NCBI RefSeq assembly: GCF_900156745.1
Contig: NZ_LT707065.1
Location: 1,426,001-1,490,000 of the forward strand
Reading direction: 5' to 3'
Origin: Achromobacter sp. MFA1 R4
Lineage (GTDB): Bacteria > Pseudomonadota > Gammaproteobacteria > Burkholderiales > Burkholderiaceae_B
Length of the DNA: 64,000 nucleotides
Shown piece by piece: positions 24,899 through 34,228 of the stretch. Numbering within the stretch: position 1 is the first letter of the stretch; the number at the start of each line of letters is the position of its first letter. Below the pieces are notes generated by a model, which saw nothing but the letters and a program-made list of their open reading frames with translations, did no database searches and had not been told where the DNA came from. The translations under genes were made by a program, and so were the position numbers.

Positions 24899-26011
24899 TC
24901 AGGCAGCGGGCGTTTTCCCGGGCTGGCTGGCCGGCGGGTTCAGGCGGGCGGCGTCGCGCTCCTGGACTTCATGGTGCACCCATTCGCGCCACACGGCCAC
25001 CAGCAGCGCCATCAGCACGGGACCGACGAAGAGCCCGACGATCCCCATGGTCTTCACGCCGCCCACCAGACCGAAGAACGTGGGCAAAAACGGCAGCTTC
25101 ACGGGGCCGCCCACCAGGCGCGGGCGCAGGGTCTTGTCAACGATGAAGAGTTCGACGCTGCCCCAGACCATCAGCGCGATGCCCGCCACCACGTGGCCGG
25201 AGCCCACCAGGTACAGCGAAACCAGGGTGAAGGACAACGGCGCGCCGCCCGGGATCAGGGCCATGAAGCCGGTGACCACGCCCAGCAGGACCGGCGACGG
25301 AACCCCCGCGATCCAGTAGGCGACGCCCAGGACCAGCCCCTCGCCCAGGGCGATCAGCCCCATGCCGGTGACGGTGGAATTGATGGTGGCCGGCACCACG
25401 CGCGAAAAGCGCTGCCAGCGCGCGGGCAGGATGCGTTCGCCCAGGACGTCCAATTGGGCCACCATGCGGATGCCGTCCTTGTAGACGAAGAACAGCGTGA
25501 TCAACATGAAGAGGACCGTCAGCAGCAACTGAAAGACGTTGCCCGTGGCGGCCAGCGCCATGCGGTAGATATTGCCCAGGTGTTCGCCACTGACGGCTTC
25601 GACCAGCGCGCCCAGCGCGTGGGGCTGGCCGATATAGGATTCCCAGTATTGGGACAGGCGGTCGCCCACCACCGGCAAGGACGAGATCCACGCGGGCACG
25701 TCCACCCCGTGGCGGTTGGCCGCGATGGCCCACGCGACGAACGCACTGGCTTCCTTGATGGCATAGGACAGGGCCAGCGACAACGGCACGATCAGCACGA
25801 CGACGACCACCAGCAACGCCAGCGACGCGGCCACCGCCGTGCGGCCCCCGCATCGGACGACGAGGCGCTGGTAGAGCGGCCAACTGGCCAGGCCGATGAT
25901 CAGCGCCGCCAGGGCCGGAACCAGGAATCCGCTAAGAAAGTAAACCCCCGCCAACAGCACAAGCAGCAACAGCCAACGGGCGATCAGGTAAGCGGGTAGA
26001 ACAGGCTGCAT
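24899..26011 (-). CDS. AI-2E family transporter (PerM/YdiK-type)
   Basis: 370 residues of an inner-membrane protein with about 8 helices. Two hydrophobic helices come first, then a long soluble segment (about 80-150), then a helical bundle containing PGGAPLSF and the C-terminal DKTLRPRLVGGPVKLPFLPTF signature of the family. Members include exporters of autoinducer-2 and Na+/H+ antiporters, so the substrate cannot be assigned. It is a single gene with the ATG at 26011. Confidence 0.87.
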   Translation of the reverse strand: MQPVLPAYLIARWLLLLVLLAGVYFLSGFLVPALAALIIGLASWPLYQRLVVRCGGRTAVAASLALLVVVVVLIVPLSLALSYAIKEASAFVAWAIAANRHGVDVPAWISSLPVVGDRLSQYWESYIGQPHALGALVEAVSGEHLGNIYRMALAATGNVFQLLLTVLFMLITLFFVYKDGIRMVAQLDVLGERILPARWQRFSRVVPATINSTVTGMGLIALGEGLVLGVAYWIAGVPSPVLLGVVTGFMALIPGGAPLSFTLVSLYLVGSGHVVAGIALMVWGSVELFIVDKTLRPRLVGGPVKLPFLPTFFGLVGGVKTMGIVGLFVGPVLMALLVAVWREWVHHEVQERDAARLNPPASQPGKTPAA

Positions 26012-26177
26012 AGCGCGATCGACAGTTTAAGGGCGTTGTAGGCTTTGACTGTCGGACTATACAGACGTTTCACCCGATACGAGGGACGCAAGGGCTGTAT
26101 TTACTACGGGGTTTCCCGTGCTTTTTGCCCATGGCGAAACCGCCGGCCCGCCATGGGGATATCGCGCCAGCGCGTAT

Positions 26178-27245
26178 TTACAGCACGTACTCCGCGGCTT
26201 CTTCGCGCGCGGTGCGGCGGCGCGGCGCCATGGCGGGCGCGGCAGGAATCGCGGGGACGTGCGGCTGGGCAGCCATGGGAAGCCCCTGGTTGCGCTGATA
26301 CACCGCGCAGGACGCCGCGGCCGGATCGGTTTCGTCGCGGCCGCTGAGCAGCGGGCAGCCGGCGAAAAGCTCGGCCACCCAGTCGGTGAAGGCGCGCACC
26401 TTGGGCGACAACTGCCGGCTCTGCGGGTACAGCACGGATATGGCCGTGGGGCTGGGCTTCCATTGGGGCAGAACTTCAATCAGTTCGCCCGACTGCAGGT
26501 AGGGCAGCGCCATGTAGCGCGCCGTCTGGATGAGACCAAAGCCTTTCAACCCGCAATCCAGGTAGGCGCCGGCTTCGTTCACGGCCACCGTGCCCTTCAT
26601 GTCCACTTCCTGGTGCTTGCCGTCCACCTTGAAGTCCCAGGCGCAATTGCGGCCGGTGCGGCTGGAGAAATAATGCACCGCATGGTGGTCGCGCAGCGAT
26701 TCGATCGTCTGCGGCATGCCGTGGCGGGCCACATAGGAGGGCGACGCGCAGGTCACGGTCTGCAGGGTGCCGATGCGGCGGGCGACCAGGCTGGAATCTT
26801 CGAGGTCGCCGGCGCGGATCACGCAGTCCACGGCTTCCTGGACCATGTCGACGGGGCGGTCGCCCAGCCCGAGCACCAGTTCGACGTCCGGGTATTTGTC
26901 GTGGAAATCACACAATGAGGGGATCAGGATCAGCCGGCCGATGGAGGTCGACACATCGATGCGCAGCCGGCCTTTCAGGCGCAGGGCGGCTTCCTGGAAG
27001 CACGCCTCGGTTTCTTCCACGTCGGCCAGGATGCGCACGCAGTGCTGGTAATAGCCCGCGCCGTCGGGCGTGAGGCCGATGCGGCGCGTCGTGCGGTTCA
27101 GCAGACGCACGCCCAGCAGGCGTTCGAGGTTCTGGATGATGGTCGTGACGGTGGTGCGCGGAAGCGATAGGCTGTCGGCCGCCCGGGTGAAGCTATTGGC
27201 GTCCACGACGCGCACAAACACCTGCATCGCCTGAAAACGGTCCAT
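26178..27245 (-). CDS. LysR-family regulator of the adjacent RND efflux operon
   Basis: 355 residues from the ATG at 27245, preceded by AAAGGA. The helix-turn-helix (about 1-60) reads FTRAADSLSLPRTTVTTIIQNLE, and the effector domain follows to about residue 295. A 50-60 residue C-terminal tail rich in Pro, Ala and Arg extends beyond the usual LysR length of about 300. It is divergent from the MexEF-OprN-type operon, which in pseudomonads is also controlled by a LysR protein (MexT). Regulation of the pump is therefore likely but not proven. Confidence 0.87.
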   Translation of the reverse strand: MDRFQAMQVFVRVVDANSFTRAADSLSLPRTTVTTIIQNLERLLGVRLLNRTTRRIGLTPDGAGYYQHCVRILADVEETEACFQEAALRLKGRLRIDVSTSIGRLILIPSLCDFHDKYPDVELVLGLGDRPVDMVQEAVDCVIRAGDLEDSSLVARRIGTLQTVTCASPSYVARHGMPQTIESLRDHHAVHYFSSRTGRNCAWDFKVDGKHQEVDMKGTVAVNEAGAYLDCGLKGFGLIQTARYMALPYLQSGELIEVLPQWKPSPTAISVLYPQSRQLSPKVRAFTDWVAELFAGCPLLSGRDETDPAAASCAVYQRNQGLPMAAQPHVPAIPAAPAMAPRRRTAREEAAEYVL

Positions 27246-27633
27246 GGCAAGGGTGTCCTTTGGGCAAATAAGTCGGGGTGAACGCAGCATAACCCGATTC
27301 CGGCGCGGATTAGTCATTCTCCACGAATAGTGTTGCCGAGATAGACAGGTTTATCCGTCCGGACAAAACACTCAAAATGCAACCCATCTTGAAGTGCCCT
27401 TGCCGCCCGGCGCCATCAAAGGGCATGTCAACCCTCAGACTCCGACCCCGCAGCGACCCGCCCTGATCAGGCGCCCGCCGCCGCCGGATACCCGAACCCG
27501 GCCGATGTTGCGCTGCAACATACCCTACCGGCCCCGGATTCTCAGGATTGGCATACCCGTCGCGCCGCCGCCTGCGCCCCAGGCTTTTCGGGCAAGCGCG
27601 CTTTCGACCCTGAAAACCACTCAAGGAAACATC
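27246..27633. promoter_or_regulatory. Divergent control region, LysR / RND pump operon
   Basis: 388 bases between divergent starts. Notable elements are GATA-N8-TATC at 27340-27355 in an AT-rich stretch and a perfect 17-bp palindrome at 27505-27521. No coding sequence was found. The mexE-like start has a clear AAGGAAAC ribosome-binding site. Confidence 0.55.
27505..27521. promoter_or_regulatory. Palindrome ATGTTGC-GCT-GCAACAT, candidate operator
   Basis: Exact 7-bp arms with a 3-base spacer, 112 bases before the mexE-like ATG. This size and symmetry fit a dimeric repressor or activator site, or a small hairpin in the leader. Confidence 0.45.
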
Positions 27634-28836
27634 ATGGTTTCGCGTAATCGTATTGCTGTGCTCGTCGTCTTTGCAGCCGTGCTGGCGGCCGGCGGCGGCT
27701 ATGCCCTGACCCGCGGCCCCGCGGGCGGAAACGTCGCCATGGCGCAGGGCGCCCCCGCCGCGCCCCCGGTCGAGGTCGCCGAAGTCGTCAACAAGACCAT
27801 CGTCGACTGGCAGCGCTACTCCGGCCGCCTGGAAGCGATCGACCGCGTCGACATCCGCCCGCTCGTGTCCGGCACGCTGACCGCCGTGCACTTCCAGGAC
27901 GGCAGCATCGTCAAGAAGGGCGACGTGCTCTTCACCATCGACCCGCGCCCCTACGCGGCCGAGGTGGATCGCGCCGCCGCCGCGCTGACGGCCGCCAAGG
28001 CCCGCGCCGCCTACACGGCGTCGGAACTGGCCCGCGGCAAGCGCCTGCTGACCGACAACGCCATCGCCCGCCGCGACTTCGAGGAAAAGCAGAACGCCGC
28101 GCGCGAAGCCGCCGCCAACCTGCAGGGCGCGCAGGCCGCGCTGGACTACGCCAAGCTCAACCTGGGCTACACCAGCATCGAGGCGCCGGTCGATGGCCGC
28201 GTGTCGCGCGCCGAAGTCACGGTCGGCAACGTGGTCGCCGCCGGCGCCACGTCCGTGCCGCTGACCACGCTGGTGTCGGTGTCCAAGATGTACGCCTCGT
28301 TCGACGTGGACGAACAGACGTTCCTGCGCTACGTAAACCCCGCCCGCAACGGCCGCGCCGGTTCGGTGCCGGTGGAACTGGGCCTGGCCAATGAAGACGG
28401 CTACTCGCGCACGGGCGTCGTGCAGTCGGTGGACAACCGGCTGGACGCCACCTCCGGCACCATCCGCGTGCGCGCCGAGTTCGACAACGCCGACGGCACG
28501 CTGCTGCCGGGCCTCTACGCCCGCATCCGCCTGGGCGGCAGCGAACCGCGCGCGGCCGTGCTGATCGACGAACGCGCCATCGGCACCGACCAGGACAAGC
28601 GCTTCGTGCTGGTGCTGGACGACAAGAACCACGCCGTCTACCGCCAGGTGAAGCTGGGCGCCAACCAGGAAGGCCTGCGCGTGGTCGATTCGGGCCTGGC
28701 CGCCGGCGAACGCATCGTCGTCAACGGCCTGCAGCGCATCCGTCCCGGCGACGCCGTGACCCCGACCGTCGTCCCCATGGTTGCCGCCAAGCGTAGCCCC
28801 GGCAACCCGGTCCAGACCGCCTCGGCACAGAACTGA
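27634..28836 (+). CDS. mexE: RND efflux periplasmic adaptor (MexE/AxyE-type)
   Basis: 400 residues. This membrane-fusion protein bridges the inner-membrane RND pump and the outer-membrane channel. An N-terminal hydrophobic segment (about 7-25) is followed by the biotinyl-lipoyl half-motif VDIRPLVSGTLTAVHFQDGS, an alpha-hairpin (about 110-170), the second half-motif TSIEAPVDGRVSRAEVTVGN and C-terminal beta-barrel segments. Unlike MexE or OqxA there is no lipobox cysteine near the N-terminus, so it is either membrane-anchored by the helix or secreted. The ATG at 27634 has a strong AAGGA site. First gene of the pump operon. Confidence 0.9.
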   Translation: MVSRNRIAVLVVFAAVLAAGGGYALTRGPAGGNVAMAQGAPAAPPVEVAEVVNKTIVDWQRYSGRLEAIDRVDIRPLVSGTLTAVHFQDGSIVKKGDVLFTIDPRPYAAEVDRAAAALTAAKARAAYTASELARGKRLLTDNAIARRDFEEKQNAAREAAANLQGAQAALDYAKLNLGYTSIEAPVDGRVSRAEVTVGNVVAAGATSVPLTTLVSVSKMYASFDVDEQTFLRYVNPARNGRAGSVPVELGLANEDGYSRTGVVQSVDNRLDATSGTIRVRAEFDNADGTLLPGLYARIRLGGSEPRAAVLIDERAIGTDQDKRFVLVLDDKNHAVYRQVKLGANQEGLRVVDSGLAAGERIVVNGLQRIRPGDAVTPTVVPMVAAKRSPGNPVQTASAQN

Positions 28837-28861
28837 GCCGACGCGTCTAACGAGAACGTCC

Positions 28862-31800
28862 ATGAATATCTCGAAATTCTTCATCGACCGGCCGATCTTC
28901 GCCGGCGTGCTATCCATCCTGGTGCTGCTGGCGGGCCTCCTGGCCATGTTCCAGCTCCCCATCTCCGAATACCCGGAAGTGGTGCCGCCGTCGGTGGTGG
29001 TGCGCGCGCAGTATCCGGGCGCCAACCCCAAGGTCATCGCCGAAACCGTCGCCTCGCCGCTGGAAGAGTCCATCAACGGCGTGGAAGACATGCTGTACAT
29101 GCAGTCGCAGGCCAACAGCGACGGCAACCTGACGCTGACGGTGAACTTCAAGCTGGGCGTGGACCCGGACAAGGCCCAGCAGCTCGTGCAGAACCGCGTG
29201 TCGCAGGCGCTGCCGCGCCTGCCGCCGGACGTGCAGCGCCTGGGCGTGACCACGGCCAAGAGCTCGCCCACGCTGACGCTGGTGGTCCACCTGATCTCGC
29301 CCAATGACCGCTACGACATCACCTACCTGCGCAACTACGCGATCCTGAACGTGAAGGACCGCCTGGCCCGCATCACGGGCGTAGGCGAAGTGACGGTGTG
29401 GGGCTCGGGCAACTACTCCATGCGCGTGTGGCTCGATCCGCAAAAGGTCGCGCAGCGCGGCATGACCGCGTCCGAAGTCGTCGCCGCGATCCGCGAGCAG
29501 AACGTGCAGGTGGCGGCGGGCGTGATCGGCGCCTCGCCCACGGCGGGCGACGTGCCGCTGCAACTGAACGTGAACGCGCGCGGCCGCCTGCAGACCGAAG
29601 AGGAATTCCGCGACATCATCCTGAAGACCTCGCCGGACGGCGCCGTGACGTACCTGTCCGACGTGGCCCGCGTGGAACTCGATGCCCAGGAATACGGCCT
29701 GCGTTCGCTGCTGGACAACAAGCAGGCGGTGGGCATGGGCATCATGCAGTCGCCGGGCGCCAACGCGCTGGACGTGTCCAGCCAGGTGCGCGCCGCCATG
29801 GCGGAACTGGCCCAGGACTTCCCGCCGGGCGTGGAATACCGCATCGAATACGATCCCACGCAGTTCGTGCGCTCCAGCATTGAAGCCGTGGTGCATACGC
29901 TGCTGGAAGCCATTGCGCTGGTCGTGCTGGTGGTGATCCTGTTCCTGCAGACCTGGCGTGCGTCCATCATCCCGCTGCTGGCGGTGCCCGTGTCCATCGT
30001 CGGCACGTTCGCGCTACTGCTGGTGTTCGGCTACTCCATCAACGCGCTGTCCCTGTTCGGCATGGTGCTGGCCATCGGGATCGTGGTGGACGATGCCATC
30101 GTGGTGGTCGAAAACGTCGAGCGCAACATCGCGGCCGGGCTCAGTCCACGCGACGCCACGTATCGCGCCATGCGCGAAGTCAGCGGCCCCATCATCGCCA
30201 TCGCCCTGACGCTGTGCGCCGTGTTCGTGCCGCTCGCCTTCATGACGGGCCTGACGGGCCAGTTCTACAAGCAGTTCGCCATGACCATCGCCATCTCTAC
30301 GGTTATCTCGGCGTTCAACTCGCTGACCCTGTCGCCCGCGCTGTCGGCCCTGCTGCTCAAGAGCCACCACGACAAGCCTGACTGGCTGACCCGCGGCATG
30401 AACCGCGTCTTCGGCCGCTTCTTCAACTGGTTCAACAACATGTTCGGCCGCGCGTCCGAGTCCTACGGCACGGGCGTGGCCAGCGTCATCCGCCGCAAGG
30501 CGGGCGCCATGGGCGTGTACGCCGTGCTGGTCGCCGCGACCATCGGCGTGTCCTACCTCGTGCCCGGCGGCTTCGTGCCCGCGCAGGACAAGCAGTACCT
30601 GATCGGCTTCACGCAACTGCCCAACGGCGCCTCGCTGGACCGCACCGAAGACGTGATCCGCCGCATGAGCGACATCGCCCTGAAGGAACCCGGCGTGCAG
30701 TCCGCCATCGCCTTCCCCGGCCTGTCGATCAACGGCTTCACCAACAGCTCCAGCGCGGGCATCGTGTTCGTCACGTTGAAGCCCTTTGACGAACGCAAGA
30801 GCGCGGACCTGTCCGGCAACGCCATCGCCGCGTCGCTGAACCAGAAGTTCGCGGCCATCCAGGACTCGTTCATCGCCGTGTTCCCGCCCCCGCCCGTGAT
30901 GGGCCTGGGCACGCTGGGCGGCTTCAAGCTCCAGCTCGAAGACCGCGCCGCGCTGGGCTATGCGGAACTGGACAAGGCCAAGCAGGCCTTCCTGGAAAAG
31001 GCGCGCCAGACGCCCGAACTCGGCCCCACGTTCTCCAGCTACGAGATCAACGTGCCGCAGCTCGACGTGGACCTGGACCGCGTCAAAGCCAAGCAGCTGG
31101 GCGTGCCGGTGACCGAAGTCTTCGACACCATGCAGATCTACCTGGGCTCCATGTACGTCAACGACTTCAACCGCTTCGGCCGGGTGTTCCAGGTCCGCGC
31201 GCAGGCCGATGCCCCGTTCCGCGCCCACGCCGACGACATCCTGCAACTGAAGACCCGCAACGCCGCCGGCGACATGGTGCCGCTGTCGTCGCTGGTCACG
31301 GTCAAGCAGACGTTCGGCCCGGAAATGGTGGTGCGCTACAACGGCTACACCGCCGCCGACATCAACGGCGGTCCGGCGCCCGGCTACTCGTCCGACCAGG
31401 CGCAGGCCGCGGCCGAGCGCGTCGCCGCGGAAACGCTGCCGCGCGGCGTCAAGTTCGAATGGACCGACCTCACGTACCAGCAGATCCTGGCGGGCAACGC
31501 CGGCCTGTGGGTGTTCCCGATCAGCGTGCTGCTCGTGTTCCTGGTGCTGGCCGCCCTGTATGAAAGCCTGACCCTCCCGCTCGCCGTGATCCTGATCGTG
31601 CCGATGAGCATCCTGGCGGCGCTGACCGGCGTCTATCTCACCGGCAACGACAACAACATCTTCACGCAGATCGGCCTGATGGTGCTGGTGGGGCTGTCGG
31701 CGAAGAACGCGATCCTGATCGTGGAATTCGCCCGCGAACTGGAGATGAATGGCCGTACACCGCTGGAAGCCGCCATCGAAGCCAGCCGCCTGCGCCTGCG

Positions 31801-32077
31801 TCCCATCCTGATGACGTCCATCGCGTTCATCATGGGCGTGGTGCCGCTGGTGCTGTCCTCGGGCGCGGGGTCTGAAATGCGTCATGCGATGGGTGTGGCC
31901 GTGTTCTTCGGCATGCTGGGCGTGACCCTGTTCGGCCTGTTCCTGACGCCGGTCTTCTACGTGCTGCTGCGCTCCATCGGCGGCAAGACGCTGCACTCGG
32001 CCGCGCCGCATGAAGCGCCCGTGTGCGTGCCCCACGTCGATCCGAACGCGCCGCCCGCCACGCAGCACAACGCCTAG
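28862..32077 (+). CDS. mexF: RND multidrug efflux pump, inner-membrane subunit (MexF/AxyF-type)
   Basis: 1071 residues, the usual length of HAE1 transporters. The sequence follows MexF closely from its start (FFIDRPIFAGVLSILVLLAG, then FQLPISEYPEVVPPSVVVRA). Central transmembrane segments include GIVVDDAIVVVENVERNI, whose paired aspartates carry protons, and the C-terminal half has GLSAKNAILIVEFARE. It exports drugs by proton antiport. MexF-type pumps are associated with fluoroquinolone and chloramphenicol export, and Achromobacter has a homologous AxyEF-OprN system. It sits between the adaptor and channel genes. Confidence 0.93.
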   Translation: MNISKFFIDRPIFAGVLSILVLLAGLLAMFQLPISEYPEVVPPSVVVRAQYPGANPKVIAETVASPLEESINGVEDMLYMQSQANSDGNLTLTVNFKLGVDPDKAQQLVQNRVSQALPRLPPDVQRLGVTTAKSSPTLTLVVHLISPNDRYDITYLRNYAILNVKDRLARITGVGEVTVWGSGNYSMRVWLDPQKVAQRGMTASEVVAAIREQNVQVAAGVIGASPTAGDVPLQLNVNARGRLQTEEEFRDIILKTSPDGAVTYLSDVARVELDAQEYGLRSLLDNKQAVGMGIMQSPGANALDVSSQVRAAMAELAQDFPPGVEYRIEYDPTQFVRSSIEAVVHTLLEAIALVVLVVILFLQTWRASIIPLLAVPVSIVGTFALLLVFGYSINALSLFGMVLAIGIVVDDAIVVVENVERNIAAGLSPRDATYRAMREVSGPIIAIALTLCAVFVPLAFMTGLTGQFYKQFAMTIAISTVISAFNSLTLSPALSALLLKSHHDKPDWLTRGMNRVFGRFFNWFNNMFGRASESYGTGVASVIRRKAGAMGVYAVLVAATIGVSYLVPGGFVPAQDKQYLIGFTQLPNGASLDRTEDVIRRMSDIALKEPGVQSAIAFPGLSINGFTNSSSAGIVFVTLKPFDERKSADLSGNAIAASLNQKFAAIQDSFIAVFPPPPVMGLGTLGGFKLQLEDRAALGYAELDKAKQAFLEKARQTPELGPTFSSYEINVPQLDVDLDRVKAKQLGVPVTEVFDTMQIYLGSMYVNDFNRFGRVFQVRAQADAPFRAHADDILQLKTRNAAGDMVPLSSLVTVKQTFGPEMVVRYNGYTAADINGGPAPGYSSDQAQAAAERVAAETLPRGVKFEWTDLTYQQILAGNAGLWVFPISVLLVFLVLAALYESLTLPLAVILIVPMSILAALTGVYLTGNDNNIFTQIGLMVLVGLSAKNAILIVEFARELEMNGRTPLEAAIEASRLRLRPILMTSIAFIMGVVPLVLSSGAGSEMRHAMGVAVFFGMLGVTLFGLFLTPVFYVLLRSIGGKTLHSAAPHEAPVCVPHVDPNAPPATQHNA

Positions 32078-32149
32078 GCCGGCACGCACAAGAAAAGCCA
32101 GCGCGTCCCGTCCAGCCGGGCGGGACGCGCGCCAAAGAGAAACGTCATC

Positions 32150-33628
32150 ATGATCAAAAGACTGACCCGAGGATCCGCCCTGCTTGCCATGCTGCTCGTG
32201 CTGGCCGGCTGCGCGGTGGGTCCGACCTACGAGCGGCCCTCGGCCGACACCCCCGCGGCCTTCAAGGAAGCCGCCCTGCCCGCGTCCGAAGCCGGCTCCT
32301 GGAAGCCCGCCGAGCCGTCCGAAGATGCGCTGCGCGGCGCGTGGTGGAAAGTGTTCAACGACGAAGGCCTGAACCAGCTTGAAGAAGAAGCCCAGCGCGC
32401 CAACCAGGACCTGCAGGCCGCCGCCGCCCGGCTGAGCCAGGCCCGCGCCTTGCAGCGCGAAGCCCGGTCCGGCTTCTTCCCCAGCCTGGACGCCGGGTTC
32501 GGCCCCAATCGCCAGCGCCCTTCGGCCGTGTCGCAAGGGCTGCCCGACGGCACGTCGACCTCGCCCGTGACCACCTGGCGCGCGCAGGGCACGGTGTCGT
32601 ACGAGGCCGACCTGTTCGGCCGCGTTGCGTCCACCGTCGACGCCGCCACCGCCGACGCCCAGCAAAGCGAGGCGCTCTACCGCTCCGTGCTGCTGGCCCT
32701 GCAGGCCGACGTCGCTACCACCTACTTCCTGGTTCGCGAGCAGGATGCGGAGTCCCGCTTGTACTACCAGACCGTCAAGCTGCGCACGGAAACGCTGCAA
32801 CTCATCCAGCGCCGCTACGACGCCGGCGACATCAGCGAACTGGACCTGGCGCGCGCCAAGGCTGAACTGGCCTCCGCGCAATCCGAGGCCCTGGGCATCG
32901 ACCGCCGCCGCGCCACCGCCGAACACGCGCTGGCCGTGCTGCTGGGCCGCGCCCCGTCGGAATTCACCATGCCGCCGCAGCCCATCGAGAAGATCGCGCT
33001 GTCCATCCCCGCCGGCCTGCCGTCGACCCTGCTCGAACGCCGCCCCGACATCGCCGCCGCCGAACGCGCCATGGCCGCCGCCAACGCCCGCGTCGGCGCG
33101 GCCAAGTCCGCGTTCTTCCCGCGCCTGGACATCACCGGGGCCTTCGGCTACGAGTCTTCGGAACTGGGCAACCTGTTCCAATGGTCGAGCCGCACGTTCC
33201 TGTTGGGTCCCCTGGTCGGCGCCGCGCTGTCCATGCCCATCTTCGACGGCGGCCGCCGCCAGGCCGGCCTGGACCGCGCCCGCGCCGTCTACGAAGAAGA
33301 CGTCGCCGTCTATCGCCAGACCGTCCTCAACGCCTTCCGCGAAGTCGAAGACAACCTCGCCAACCTGCGCATCCTGGCGGACCAGACCAAGGCCCAGGAC
33401 GCCGCGGTCGAAGCCGCCGCGCGCGCCGCGAAGCTCTCGCACACGCAGTACCGCGAGGGGTCCATCAGCTACCTCGACGTCATCGAAGCGGACCGCAGCG
33501 TGCTGCTGCAGCAGCGCGTCGCCGTCCAGCTCAGCGCCGAACAGGCCCGCTCCACCGTCGGCCTGATCCGCGCCATCGGCGGCGGCTGGGACAACCCGGT
33601 GCCGCCGGAGAAGGTGGCGGCGAAGTAA
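32150..33628 (+). CDS. oprN: RND efflux outer-membrane channel lipoprotein (OprN/NodT family)
   Basis: 492 residues. The signal peptide ends in the lipobox LAGC (Cys24), so the mature protein is lipid-anchored. The TolC-like fold is built from two repeats, with family marks GPTYERP just after the cysteine, a YEADLFGRV segment, LLERRPDIAAAE and the C-terminal FREVEDNLANLRI. It completes the MexEF-OprN-type tripartite pump, 72 bases downstream of the mexF-like gene. A strong terminator-like hairpin follows 13 bases after the stop. Confidence 0.93.
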   Translation: MIKRLTRGSALLAMLLVLAGCAVGPTYERPSADTPAAFKEAALPASEAGSWKPAEPSEDALRGAWWKVFNDEGLNQLEEEAQRANQDLQAAAARLSQARALQREARSGFFPSLDAGFGPNRQRPSAVSQGLPDGTSTSPVTTWRAQGTVSYEADLFGRVASTVDAATADAQQSEALYRSVLLALQADVATTYFLVREQDAESRLYYQTVKLRTETLQLIQRRYDAGDISELDLARAKAELASAQSEALGIDRRRATAEHALAVLLGRAPSEFTMPPQPIEKIALSIPAGLPSTLLERRPDIAAAERAMAAANARVGAAKSAFFPRLDITGAFGYESSELGNLFQWSSRTFLLGPLVGAALSMPIFDGGRRQAGLDRARAVYEEDVAVYRQTVLNAFREVEDNLANLRILADQTKAQDAAVEAAARAAKLSHTQYREGSISYLDVIEADRSVLLQQRVAVQLSAEQARSTVGLIRAIGGGWDNPVPPEKVAAK

Positions 33629-33641
33629 GCGGGAAAGCAGG

Positions 33642-33672
33642 GCAACGCCGGGGTGCAACGCCCCGGCGTTGC
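33642..33672. terminator. Strong hairpin terminator between convergent oprN and membrane-protein genes
   Basis: A perfect 12-bp GC-rich inverted repeat (GCAACGCCGGGG / CCCCGGCGTTGC) with a 7-base loop lies 13 bases after the oprN stop and 7 bases after the convergent gene's stop. It can fold in either direction. It lacks long T-runs, so termination efficiency is inferred from stem strength and position. Confidence 0.6.
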
Positions 33673-33679
33673 TCCGCCT

Positions 33680-34228
33680 TCACGCCTTGCGCGCCAGATA
33701 CCGCAACGCGATCCGGTACCCGGCGTACACATAGAACCCGTCGCTGTTCATCACCAGCCAGGCGCCCAGGCCGCCCATCAGCGCCACCACCGGTCCCACG
33801 GCCTGCACATCGCCCTGGGTCCAGGCGATCACGCCGAACGCGCCGACGATGACCAGCCCGATCGACAGCCGCTTCAGCAGCACCAGTCCCGCGGCCTGTC
33901 CGGCCATCATCATCACCACGCCGATCGCCAGACCCAGCGCCGTCCCGGTGCACACCGCGACCAGCGCGAATGCCGCCAGCGCCGGTCCCACGCCGCGCAT
34001 CAGCAGGCTCAAGACCTCGATCCCGACGCCGAGCCCGCCGCCCATCACCAGCACCGCCAGCACCAGCGGAGACCACGTCCCCGGCGGCGTGCGACCCGCA
34101 TCCATCTGCGCCACGAAGCGATGCATCGCCGCCGACGCGGCGGGATCCCGTCCCTGCGCCTGCGCAGCCTCCAGCCTGCGGCACTGCGCGATCAAGGCGT
34201 TCAGGCCGCGGGCGGGAGCGGGCGTCAC
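33680..34228 (-). CDS. Small membrane protein, 4-5 TM, coupled to a LysR gene
   Basis: 182 residues from a GTG at 34228 that overlaps the upstream LysR stop as GTGA, which decides the start. The first 60 residues are soluble and helical. Hydrophobic segments follow at about 62-85, 90-110, 112-130, 137-152 and 156-170, ending in YAGYRIALRYLARKA. I do not recognise a named family. Co-translation with the regulator of the gentisate operon hints at a linked role, but no function can be assigned. Confidence 0.7.
   Translation of the reverse strand: MTPAPARGLNALIAQCRRLEAAQAQGRDPAASAAMHRFVAQMDAGRTPPGTWSPLVLAVLVMGGGLGVGIEVLSLLMRGVGPALAAFALVAVCTGTALGLAIGVVMMMAGQAAGLVLLKRLSIGLVIVGAFGVIAWTQGDVQAVGPVVALMGGLGAWLVMNSDGFYVYAGYRIALRYLARKA

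Noticed and set aside
30014..33658. 1214-codon antisense frame over mexF and oprN
   Set aside because: Antisense to two well-supported genes; composition follows from high third-position GC.
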